From Helicostylum pulchrum (lineage: Eukaryota; Mucoromycota; Mucoromycetes; Mucorales; Mucoraceae): 12,564 nucleotides of DNA. Below are positions 1 to 6,976 of this stretch, piece after piece. The notes beneath the pieces were generated by a model. That model ran no database searches and was not told the origin of the DNA. It saw only the letters and a program-made list of their open reading frames with translations. Each line of letters begins with the position of its first letter. Positions within the stretch are counted from its first letter, which is position 1. The position numbers were made by a program, and so were the translations under genes. Location of the stretch: NCBI GenBank assembly GCA_025677825.1, contig JAIXMO010000146.1, positions 1 through 12,564 on the forward strand, given 5' to 3'.

Positions 1-580
1 TCATGATAAGCGTCGTCTGTTACAAAAAAAAAATTAACACACATTAAAACAAATACAGATAACTTACTTGAAGCAAAACAATTATCTCCTGAAAACAAGA
101 ATGTATTAGCCGGTGTATAAATTTTGATCCAAAAAGTTACACTTTACCATTACATATTCCAAGTACTCTCTGCCCAACAGACCAGCCCAATAAATTTGGT
201 TGATAGTATTTAATATAATTTGCAATCGTAAAAGCATCCTCATCACCACCTGCACTATAACTCAAACCTCTGTATTCCTGAATGGCAGATAGTAAATTAC
301 CAATTATATTCGGAGATTTGTTAAATCCCTTTATGCCCAAACCCGCGGTAATACTTTGGTTTTTTTTAGTTAAGTGTTTTGTACTTGATATATTTGCTAA
401 ATACCTATCACCAAGAGCTCCGATGACTTTAATATCATCCACACGAAGGTCGTTAACATTTGTAGGAGGGTTACGGGGAATAAGAGTGGGGCATTTATCG
501 ATACTTGCGACATTTAATGCAACATTGAAAGTTGTAAGCGTGGTTAAAACTAACGAGAGTATAATAATTGGTTTTAGCAT
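1..580 (-). CDS. Phospholipase B1-like SGNH/GDSL lipase, 5' part, intron-containing, cut by the left edge
   Basis: Likely a secreted lipase/phospholipase that cleaves acyl esters of phospholipids or lysophospholipids. The start at 580 gives a signal peptide (basic residue 3, then a hydrophobic run to about residue 22). A Cys-Pro-x-Leu-x-Pro stretch and an LRxxDIKVIGALGD block follow, as in the phospholipase B1 family, then YRGLSYSAGGDED and NLLGWSVG, also family hallmarks. The unspliced frame reads GDRY where the family has GDS. Removing an in-frame 51-nt intron (354-404) gives GDSITAGLGIKG, so the nucleophile Ser codon is split by the intron. Further predicted exons are 68-88 (21 nt) and 1-16, which continue the frame off the left edge; the catalytic Asp/His would lie there. 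Exons: 405-580, 148-353, 68-88, 1-16. The family call is firm; the splice sites are inferred from motifs. Confidence 0.82.
17..67 (-). other. Predicted intron 3 of the lipase gene (51 nt, phase 1)
   Basis: The donor GTAAGTT is near consensus. A GTTAAT branch-like motif, a T10 run and the acceptor TAACAG follow. It leaves 16 nt of the next exon (reading N-D-A-Y-H) before the window ends. Confidence 0.68.
89..147 (-). other. Predicted intron 2 of the lipase gene (59 nt, phase 1)
   Basis: The donor is GTAAAG, the branch-like motif CTAATAC and the acceptor TTTTCAG. Without it the frame stops at 137-139. With it the frame passes into the 21-nt exon 68-88 as Gly-Asp-Asn-Cys, consistent with a Cys-x-Gly-x-x-Cys pattern at this point in fungal relatives (recalled, not checked). 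Confidence 0.7.
354..404 (-). other. Predicted intron 1 of the lipase gene (51 nt, phase 2, in frame)
   Basis: The donor is GTATTT and the acceptor CCAAAG, with a CTTAAC branch-point-like motif 18 nt before the 3' end. It is 51 nt with no stop, so it stays hidden in the open frame. Removing it joins AG to T and restores the Ser of the GDS motif with the expected ITAGLGIKG after it. That exact family match is the main evidence. Confidence 0.85.
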
Positions 581-835
581 TGGAGTAGAATAAATATTAA
601 AAAAAGCAAAAGAGGTCTCAACTTTTTTTTTGTTTTTGCTTTTGTGTCTGCTTTCCTTTTTGATTTCATGCGCCTTTCCAGTTTTTCGTAAATATGTAAA
701 CCTCCTGTAACAATCAGCGAATAAGTCGTTCAGGGGTAATATTCAATATTTAGTCTAGGAAGTATTAAATTAATTGACCGATAAACAAAGAATGTTTCGA
801 TATATAGTGTTACGCGCTGTGTTTTTCATACTCAT
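581..835 (-). promoter_or_regulatory. Upstream region of the lipase gene; weak TATA-like site
   Basis: This is the sequence directly upstream of the lipase ATG. In gene sense it holds a TTAATATTTATT stretch 9-20 nt before the ATG, too close for a standard TATA box, and A/T-rich runs beyond it. No convincing core promoter was found. No other gene is visible here. Confidence 0.25.
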
Positions 836-839
836 CAAA

Positions 840-1110
840 CTCTTATTTACACTACTATTCACTAAAAATGAATGTATGGTAGTAAAAACTACTATGGTTT
901 AGGTGGGACAATTGGTGGATATGACCTAGTGTGATCTGTTGATTAGTGTCTGACACCAATTTTATTAGTGTATCTGCTACCATACTTCTGCATAAAAGCT
1001 ACTATAAATATTGGTGGCTGCTATGAAACCTGGTAACTACACTACCATAAATATTGGCATAAAACTACCATACATGAGCATAAAACTACTACAGAAATTC
1101 GTGGCAGTCC
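840..1110. repeat. Degenerate short repeats of the GCATAAAACTACYATA type
   Basis: The core GCATAAAAcTACyAta recurs at about 990, 1057 and 1078, and isolated CTACCATA/TATGGTAG copies occur in both orientations from about 867. ATAAATATTGG occurs twice (about 1004 and 1047). A GTAGT-AAAA-ACTAC hairpin lies at about 873-887. There is no open frame of note. It may be a decayed satellite or miniature element. Confidence 0.5.
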
Positions 1111-1369
1111 TTATAAAATTGGCAACAATATCATTGAATGTGCAGCTTAAATTTTTTGAAAATTGGTAGTTTTTGATCGTAATTTTTTTTTTTTTATTTA
1201 TTAAAATGATTGGTGTAGAATATTAGGGACTAATCTAGTTTTTTGAAAAAAAAACGTGCTAGGAAAGCGACACCATTGCCTAGTGACGAGAGGTGTAGAT
1301 AATAAGGATATTCATGATGTTTATAATCACCTAGGCTAAATTTGTTCGTTATTTATTTTATAATCCGGT
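1111..1369. other. Gene-free AT-rich stretch
   Basis: Long T and A runs (about 1180-1200 and 1244-1254) with no usable open frame, RNA gene or recognised repeat. Confidence 0.4.
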
Positions 1370-1524
1370 AAATAGTCGCTCTACAGTGAACAGTCGCTTA
1401 TTTCAAAGTAACTAGACGCCTCTCAGCGACTATCCGCTCAATTTTAAGCGAATGGGGAGTTTGGGCGAACAATAATAATAAAAAAATTGCTTTATCCGCT
1501 TCAGTCGCTACATTCGCTGTAAAA

Positions 1525-1586
1525 GCAGTAAACAGCTTTTTTTAAAAAACCGCTACTCGCTCAGATCGAGCGCATTCGCCTGCAAA
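1525..1586 (+). repeat. 62-bp direct repeat, copy 1
   Basis: It runs from GCAGTAAACAGC through a T8/A6 block and GCTACTCGCTC to GCGCATTCGCC. The matching copy is 1628-1690. A CGCTC-AGAT-CGAGCG hairpin sits in this copy and is weakened in the other. Confidence 0.65.
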
Positions 1587-1627
1587 GTAACGAATACGTC
1601 CAAACAATTTTATGTTTACTCGTAAAT

Positions 1628-1690
1628 ACAGTAAATAGTTTTTTTAAAAAAACATGCTACTCGCTCAAAGCAAGCGCATTCGCCCTTAAA
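1628..1690 (+). repeat. 63-bp direct repeat, copy 2
   Basis: It matches copy 1 in order: ACAGTAAATAG, a T/A block, GCTACTCGCTC, AAGCGCATTCGCC. The differences are scattered substitutions, and the copies start 103 bp apart. It could be a degenerate tandem array or a remnant of a miniature element. Confidence 0.65.
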
Positions 1691-1800
1691 TAAGCGAATC
1701 GACTATAGAAAAATAGATCCACGCTGTGTTCGTATAAACCTAGCGAATGGATTTTTTTTTTTTATTTCATTTGCGTATTAAAAAAAATCAGGCGAATGGC

Positions 1801-2062
1801 TAATTTTTTAAATGAAAAAAAAAAAAAAGATACGCTTCGTACAACTAGTTGGTCGATCAGTGCAATAAATGGAAGGGCTGTTTTTTTATTTAAAAGAAAT
1901 AAAATAAAGATTAAAGCCATTAAAGTTAATTAACAGCCTAAATGTTGATCTTGATCTAGGTATTAGTCAAGGAATCAAGGCTGTTCATAGTAAAAGGACT
2001 GTAGTGATTGTTTTAGAATAGTTTTTTTATTTTATTTTATTCTTTATGTAGGAAAGGAGGAT
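1801..2062. other. Gene-free stretch with one short open frame
   Basis: AT-rich. A plus-strand frame without a Met is open over 1908-2021 and ends in TAG. It is too short to call. Nothing else is visible. Confidence 0.35.
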
Positions 2063-2190
2063 TCTTTTTTTTTTCCTTTTTCCTTTTTCCTTTTTCTTCT
2101 TTCACTCTCTTTCACTCTCTTTCACTTTCTTTCACTTTCTTTTACTTTTTTTTTTATTTCTTCATTTCCTTCCACTTCTTTTTTCTTTCA
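2063..2190. repeat. Polypyrimidine tract with TTTTCC and TTCACTYTCT tandem repeats
   Basis: The plus strand is almost pure C/T. TTTTTCC repeats (about 2073-2095) are followed by five 10-bp units at 2101-2150: TTCACTCTCT twice, TTCACTTTCT twice, then TTTACTTTTT. Such mirror-rich homopyrimidine DNA can form triplex structures (general knowledge, not shown here). Confidence 0.75.
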
Positions 2191-3187
2191 TTAATAAACA
2201 TGTTTTTTTAAAAGTATTACTTCCTATTCGTATGTATTATTCCTTATGAAACTAATAAGCTCTATTATCATTATGTTTATAACTATCATCCTAACATCTT
2301 TAAATAGACAGCCGTATATAGTTTTCTCTTGTGGTCGGTAATTTTTTTTCTTTCTATATTTTGTTTTTCCTTTCTAATTGTATGTAACGTAGACCTTTTA
2401 TCTCTTATGCAAATTGTACCCTTCTGTAATGGTAAGTTTATAATTTTAATAAATGTATGACTATAATAAAAAAAAACCTTCGTATTTACTCATTTTATTC
2501 TTCCCCTCCCCCTCCCCCTTTATATAGATCTTAGGAAATAATAATACGATAAATTAAACATGACATGATTATAAGCTAAAAGAGAGTGTAGACGATATAT
2601 AATCCTTTTATAGATGAACATACTGATTATAGAGTAATCACAACAACATATCTGATTATAGAAATGGTTGTTACTTGTATCATTGTATCACTTAAGGATC
2701 CGAGTTAGCTGTTACACCATGCTTTATTCTATATATATTTACCAATCATCATAACGTAGTGGTAAAGGATCACAGTAATATGTAGATAATATTATATCTT
2801 GTATATAGTTTTATGTAAGTAAGTTGATAAGCGCGTATCTTACTTGTATAAAATATGTCTAGCTTATATCACTCTAATATTACTTGGATACAACAATAAT
2901 GTTAATATTTCCAGGTTACAAATTAACCTTTTCGTAGTTCCGTGGCTCAATACTTTGGTTACAGTGGCTACATATGAAATTACTCTTTTCTACCATTTAA
3001 TTGTCAGATGTTAAATCAACTATGTATTTTATATTATCTACAGATGTTTCTACTATAATAGTTCATATAATCTCATTTATTATACCAGTAGCATCCAAAT
3101 CGTATATTTATTTATTTTAATTTTTTTTATAAAATCAATAAAACTGTATTTAATTCCTTAATTTAAATGTTCCTCGCATGATTAAAA
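2191..3187. other. Long gene-free AT-rich stretch
   Basis: No open frame with a start codon, no RNA gene and no family match on either strand. One Met-less frame is open on the plus strand at 2823-3014, which is not unusual at this base composition. C-rich runs occur at about 2502-2518. Confidence 0.4.
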
Positions 3188-3255
3188 AAAAAGCGCTCCA
3201 TTCGCTCCATCCGTTTCATTTACTCGAGTCGCTTCATTTACTCTATTCGCTGTTG
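3188..3255. repeat. Second small cluster of ATTCGCT/TCGCT motifs
   Basis: ATTCGCT occurs at about 3199 and 3245. TTCATTTACTC occurs twice (about 3216 and 3232), separated by GAGTCGC. The vocabulary matches the 1370-1800 cluster (CATTCGC, AGTAAAT in the other orientation), which suggests a shared repeat family. Confidence 0.5.
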
Positions 3256-3579
3256 TATTCACGTACTATACAGATATATAATTTAGATATACCTTTATAC
3301 ACAAAGGCTATATAACAATATAATATTATCTATTTGGTATTTGGATCTGTATACTTCTTATCGACTATATAAATTTAATAAAGAAATATAGTGTAACAGT
3401 TTATTTCTTCAAGTGATACAATAACCTACAAACAGTTCCTTCAATGTCTTATTTATATTCTGAAAAGTATATATAAGGACCCATAATTTCCATTAAATAA
3501 ACAACAATCATTTCAAGTCTGATAATCTTTCTGTTTAATTTTTTTATTTTTGATATTTATTCTTTAAATATCATACGGT
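3256..3579. other. Gene-free AT-rich stretch with one TATA-like site
   Basis: A plus-strand TATATATAAGG lies at 3468-3478, followed by an A-rich leader-like stretch, but no coding frame follows it. Nothing else is visible. Confidence 0.3.
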
Positions 3580-4063
3580 TTAATATTGTGATGCTTTATA
3601 AAAATATAGACCTTCAGAGGGAACATCAGTAAGACAATACAGCTTTCTACGTTTAATAGCAGAACCGTCTATTTGTTTATGATTACGTCTGGTACGATCA
3701 GAGACAAAACTGTGATAAATAGTATCTGATATATACACGCTATATATGCACACCTTTTGGTTACTATTTTGAAGTCTACTTTGCTTCTTTATTTTGACAA
3801 GTATAGATTTACTACGGGTAAATCTATAACGCGTGTATTTTCCTTATAAAAGATGTCCGTGACACTGTTACACAAATTTCCTATTCTTATTTATCGTGAT
3901 CTGCTCACTCAAATAATACCACAGACAACTCGGTCCGTTCACTTCCAGAAAAGGGTTACTTCTTGTATATTTGTTATGATGATTACTATTATGAACAACT
4001 CCCTATTTTACCATCATCTGATTCAACTGTCATTGAAATCTTCTCATTCATATAAATAGCCAT
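3580..4063 (-). pseudogene. Possible decayed or intron-split coding segment, unknown family
   Basis: One minus-strand frame is open from 4002 to the stop at 3580-3582 apart from two TAA codons eight codons apart (3868-3870, 3844-3846). The final 87 codons read as a basic, mixed-composition peptide (for example SDRTRRNHKQIDGSAIKRRK) ending in FYKASQY. An ATG at 4063 in another frame starts a short MAIYMNEK... peptide, so a frame break or intron would be needed to join them. About ten stops would be expected by chance in such a length, so two is low but not decisive given all the frames examined. I recognise no family. It could be a pseudogene, a small multi-intron gene, or chance. Confidence 0.2.
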
Positions 4064-4233
4064 TCTTATTCCTTTCAAATAATAATATCATTTGCTTTAC
4101 TTTTATCAATTTTATTGACTTATTAATATATTAGCAAATATATCAGTATCAAATTAAAATAATAAAAGAGACAACAGTAAATAAGATGAAACTTCTTATA
4201 GATCTTTATTGATTAAAATTACTTTTAAAAAAC
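4064..4233. other. AT-rich spacer
   Basis: No coding or structural signal seen. Confidence 0.3.
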
Positions 4234-4472
4234 AAGAGAGGGAGCAAAAGGTTGCTCCTCTTAATATTCTTTTTATAGTCAAAGAACAAGCAGGGTAACA
4301 TGACTGTTGTTTAAGGTGGTACAAGTAAATGGCTAAAATGTTAATTAGTACAATGGTATTGAGGTGTTACGTGAGAACCTCAATTATTTAAGGTACAGTC
4401 TCTTGCGTTAATTTATGGTAAAATACCACAAAAACTTTATTGAGACGGAACACCACCTACGCAATGCGCATT
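4234..4472. other. Hairpin-rich noncoding segment
   Basis: Four compact inverted repeats lie close together. GGAGCAA/TTGCTCC has a 4-nt loop at 4241-4258 and extends with one bulge. ATTGAGGT/ACCTCAAT is at 4358-4365 and 4377-4384. TGGTA-AAA-TACCA is at about 4425-4437. The perfect palindrome AATGCGCATT is at 4463-4472. GTCTC/GAGAC also brackets the third hairpin. No protein frame is present. It could be a structured RNA or a small non-autonomous element; the type cannot be named. Confidence 0.35.
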
Positions 4473-5118
4473 ACAAAAGCATGGTACTGTTTTAGTTTTC
4501 GACATAGTTGAGCAGTAATAAATAATGAAAAAGGAAAAGAAAAAAAAAGGGGGAAGACCTGAGTAAAGATCAACTCCGCGTCATTAAAATAAAATGGCGT
4601 GGCTTAACTAAACAGAGAAGGAAAGGTTTTTTTATTGACATCAAGGCGGTAATTGTACACAGTATATACCTACGCTACTATTTTTATTTTTATTTCCTCC
4701 ATATCGACTATACATGTTCCCTTTCAAATGTCTACGACTCTTTTTTTTTTACAAGCTTTTTCTTTTACACGTGCTTTCTCTTCCCCCCCCCCAATTTTTT
4801 AATTTTTTTAAAACGCAGCAAAGTGTGAAGAGTTTAAGCCAACATACATATCATTTGGAAAACTGAAATGCGACTCTACAATAGCTTTTTTACTAGACTA
4901 ATATGAGAGATAAAATACGCAGAATTAAATTCTCTATCTTCTAATATATTTTATAAAAGTACTTGAATATCAAAACATAGACTTGCTCAATTTAAAACCA
5001 TTTTTACGTATTTCTTTATTTTTGTCAAACTTTTATAATTAAATTATTGCATCCAATACACCATTAAATTGAGAATAAATGTGGTCGTAACATATACCAG
5101 CAAATGTTTTTCATAAAG
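4473..5118. other. Gene-free AT-rich stretch with homopolymer runs
   Basis: A purine-rich run lies at about 4528-4556, a T run at about 4740-4750 and a C9-10 run at about 4783-4792. No credible frame or RNA gene was seen. Confidence 0.35.
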
Positions 5119-5151
5119 TTGCTATAATACGACCTGTATTCGCAATAGCAA
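5119..5151. other. Imperfect hairpin
   Basis: TTGCTAT-AATAC pairs with GTATT-(CGCA bulge)-ATAGCAA around a 5-nt GACCT loop. GGTCGTA at 5083-5089 also pairs with TACGACC at 5128-5134, so two alternative folds exist. Function unknown. Confidence 0.3.
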
Positions 5152-5437
5152 TACATACCTTTTTTTTTTTACAGTGCAAAAAAAATTCACGTGTTTTAAA
5201 ATAAAAAATTTCAAATACAGCTTAGGGCAAAAAAATTACACTTTAAAGTTTTTAGAAAAAAAGAATAAAATAGACAAACTTCAAACCTTTATTACTCCAT
5301 GAATTTAAAAGATACAAAATAGTTTATATGAGCAAAAATAAACCAAATAAACAGACCTTTCACATAAACTTAAAATATCAAAATATTTTACAAAATTGCA
5401 AAAACCAAAAAAAAAGTACGGGAGTCGTAGAGAATTC

Positions 5438-5863
5438 TGTTGGATATCCCGTATACGGAAAACGCCTAAAATCCACTTTGTTTGTAGTGGCTCCGTTTCC
5501 TTACGCTTAACACCTGGGTTAAGTTTCGGTCTGACAAAATGTCGAGCCAGAGCTAGTGACAAGTATAGAAGACACACCAGAATTCATAGTAAACTGGAAT
5601 CAGAATAAGACAAAGAGGTTCAGACCTGTGGCACCTACATCTAGGCGAATAGCTAAGAAGAGACGAATAGGTGACACAGATCTAAGCCCAATATAAATAT
5701 ATAGGAGAGATTTATTATATAAATCTCTCACTTGCATATAATAATTAAACATCTTTCTTTCTGCTATTTTATAACTATATTCTTCGTAATAAGTTTTATA
5801 CTTCTTTACTCTTAGTTAAAAGCTTATTACTTGTAAGACAATATTATTGGTGGAATATCAACA
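5438..5863 (+). mobile_element. Copia-like solo LTR (about 426 bp)
   Basis: It starts TGTTGGATATCC and ends GGAATATCAACA, so the ends are an imperfect inverted repeat of the TGTTG...CAACA kind usual for Ty1/copia LTRs. Inside, in plus sense, TATAAATATATA at 5692-5703 would be the promoter TATA box, leaving about 160 bp for R-U5. The base composition is less AT-rich than its flanks. No primer-binding site follows the right end and no internal protein frame is attached, so a solo LTR left by recombination fits. No matching 5-bp duplication was found (AATTC left, ATATT right). Orientation rests on the TATA box only. Confidence 0.55.
5705..5729. repeat. 25-bp near-palindrome inside the copia-like LTR
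   Basis: GAGAGATTTA-TTATA-TAAATCTCTC is a perfect 10-bp inverted repeat with a 5-nt loop, starting 2 bp after the LTR TATA box. If transcription starts about 30 nt below the TATA it lies at the start site; otherwise it lies in the first transcribed bases. Confidence 0.7.
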
Positions 5864-6246
5864 ATATTTATCTTGACAAAAAAGTGATACGATTACAGTA
5901 CTTGTTCGTAGAACGGTTAGGTGTTGAAACTGATTGTTCCTTAAAATATACTGCTCCGAGACTTGTTAAAGAGTATATTTCAGTATTAGTAGTAATGAGT
6001 TGTACAATAGATATCCAATTTCTTCTATTATATTTCCTTTTCGATTCGTTCTACAAAACTCAGAATATCAAAGTTATACAATTTAAAATTACTAAAGAAA
6101 AGCTTGTTTATTTTTAATTGTACTTCTTTCTAATTTAATGTCTAAATAATTGTAGTGTATGAAGTCCATAAAACGTGATAATCACGTGTAGTCACATGCT
6201 TGAGATTTCTAGCCAATGATCTGAATTCGATAATCTACGCCACGTA
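5864..6246. other. Stretch without a called gene, probably 3' remainder of element C
   Basis: It lies directly downstream (minus sense) of the element C integrase fragment, so it may hold C's 3' untranslated region or LTR, but no LTR ends could be fixed. ACGTGATaATCACGT at 6173-6187 is a 15-bp palindrome overlapping a CACGTG box. A 77-codon GTG-start frame at 5884-6117 shows no family features. Confidence 0.3.
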
Positions 6247-6518
6247 TCATGCACCCACTTCAGAATTAAGATCATTTCTTTCAGCATTTGCAGTTCTTCT
6301 TTCTATCCAGGACCTGAATAATTGTTCATTCATTCGTTTTTGTATATCTGGTACCATAGAATTCTTGCAGTGATAAGGTATCAATTGGTCACTATTCACT
6401 GCACCGTCTAATCTTCTTGCGTTTGGTCCCACCAAATGGTAACTTCCAGAAGCGTTCACCTTTTTTACAGTCATAGGCCCGATCCATCTATCAGCAAATT
6501 TATTCTCAGGATACTGGT
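6247..6518 (-). pseudogene. Element C: Ty3/gypsy integrase C-terminal fragment
   Basis: About 90 codons ending in TGA. KFADRWIGPMTVKKV...YHLVGPNARR...LIPYH matches the GPY/F-type module that ends Ty3/gypsy integrases and helps DNA binding. A charged tail of about 45 residues follows and no chromodomain is seen. The sequence is unlike the C-terminus of element B, so it is a different family. Upstream (to the right) the frame is cut at 6518 by the LTR of element A. The remaining integrase and RT of C would be expected beyond A, outside the window. Dead by truncation; orientation is minus. Confidence 0.75.
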
Positions 6519-6855
6519 TGTCGTGATCTGGGATATAATTATTAAAATTAACTAGACACACTTACATCATAGTCAAAGACTAGTATATTAAATGAAGCTA
6601 AGTAATATAAACTAAAAGTCTATCATATAAATTACATCATGAAATGATATAATGTAAAGACACTAATAAATATAGCTTACTAAAAATACTTAGTGTCTCT
6701 TTGGTAAATGGTATAAATACAACCTTAGAACAGGATTCTTATAATCCTCAGATCTCTTTTGATATAATAAAACACTTTAATCCAGTCTCACAGTATTTAT
6801 ACTTGACCCTCTCTTTTATTATATATATCTTTATTCTACACTCCCATTTACCACA
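6519..6855 (+). repeat. 5' LTR of element A (337 bp)
   Basis: TGTCGTGATC...TTTACCACA, bounded by TG/CA. It aligns over its whole length with the reverse complement of both element B LTRs, differing at about three substitutions, a 1-bp indel and a 2-bp (AT) indel. It carries TATAAATA at 6712-6719 as a promoter candidate. Confidence 0.93.
6712..6719 (+). promoter_or_regulatory. TATA box of element A LTR
   Basis: TATAAATA in LTR sense, conserved at the same place in both element B LTRs. A second ATATAA box lies about 45 nt further down in the same LTR. Confidence 0.5.
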
Positions 6856-6879
6856 TTTTTTACTGTGAATTCTTTCGAA

Positions 6880-6976
6880 ATGTCTAACCCTCAAGAACAT
6901 ACCACTACTCCTGTAACTCTTAACAACGGTGAAAATTCTACTCCTGCTGGTTCTCCTCTTTCAGAATACCAACCAA
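6880..6976 (+). pseudogene. Element A gag, N-terminal fragment (split by element B)
   Basis: The ATG at 6880 lies 24 nt after the LTR. The first 32 codons read MSNPQEH...SPLSEYQP, homologous to element B's MSNSQEP...SPLSQYQP (about 55% identity). Element B's insertion breaks the frame at the Met of QPM, and the reading resumes at 12504. Gag would form the particle shell in an intact element. The DNA here is only about 65-70% identical to B, in sharp contrast to the near-identical LTRs. Confidence 0.85.
6972..6976. repeat. Target-site duplication ACCAA, left copy
   Basis: The five bases immediately before element B match 12499-12503 immediately after it. A 5-bp duplication is usual for Ty3/gypsy integrases. 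Confidence 0.93.

Larger units (their letters stand above)
1370..1800. repeat. Cluster of GCGAAT/ATTCGC and TCGCT motifs
   Basis: Seven GCGAAT or ATTCGC hexamers occur in about 350 bp: forward at about 1448, 1694, 1743 and 1791, reverse at about 1512, 1574 and 1678. Many related TCGCT words accompany them, including GTAAATAGTCGCT and GTGAACAGTCGCT. This is far above expectation for AT-rich DNA. The cluster encloses two copies of a longer unit, listed separately. Confidence 0.6.
6519..6976 (+). mobile_element. Element A: left part of a Ty3/gypsy retrotransposon interrupted by element B
   Basis: It comprises a 5' LTR (6519-6855), a 24-nt leader (6856-6879) and the first gag codons (6880-6976). 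It inserted into element C in opposite orientation. It is interrupted by element B, and its sequence resumes at 12499/12504 and runs off the right edge. The left flank of its LTR is CTGGT. If A is complete, the same five bases should follow its 3' LTR beyond the window. Confidence 0.88.

Noticed and set aside
282..593. Plus-strand frame of 103 codons opposite the lipase
   Set aside because: It is the antisense of a recognised lipase coding sequence with signal peptide and family motifs; no features of its own.
1908..2021. Met-less 37-residue frame reading NSLNVDLDLGISQGIK and ending in TAG
   Set aside because: It looked like a last exon, but it is short, has no clear acceptor and no upstream exons.
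2740..2800. tRNA-like A-box resemblance (GTAGTGGTAAAGGATCAC)
   Set aside because: No B-box (GGTTCGA type) follows and no cloverleaf can be drawn.
2823..3014. Met-less plus-strand frame of 63 codons, hydrophobic
   Set aside because: At this AT content, frames of this length are expected several times by chance in 12.5 kb; no start codon or match.
3251..3506. TGTTGT...ACAACA with TATATATAAGG inside as another solo LTR
   Set aside because: Only six terminal bases match, flanks share no duplication, and the TATA lies too near the right end.
3844..3870. Repeat-induced C-to-T mutation as source of the two TAA codons
   Set aside because: The duplicated LTRs in the same window show no such transitions, so there is no sign of the process here.
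3853..4059. Plus-strand 68-codon frame
   Set aside because: No family features, no promoter or neighbour support; the length is unremarkable here. The opposite strand looks slightly more protein-like.
5432..5586. GAATTCTG (5432-5439) and CAGAATTC (5579-5586) as terminal repeats of a 155-bp miniature element
   Set aside because: Similarity fades after about 11 bp, no target duplication is present, and the LTR reading 5438-5863 explains the left end better.
5305..5608. Three overlapping frames on both strands (60-90 codons)
   Set aside because: They lie largely in the copia-like LTR and arise from its less AT-rich composition; none has a domain.
5884..6117. 77-codon plus-strand frame
   Set aside because: Starts at GTG, no homology seen, lies between an LTR and a transposon remnant.
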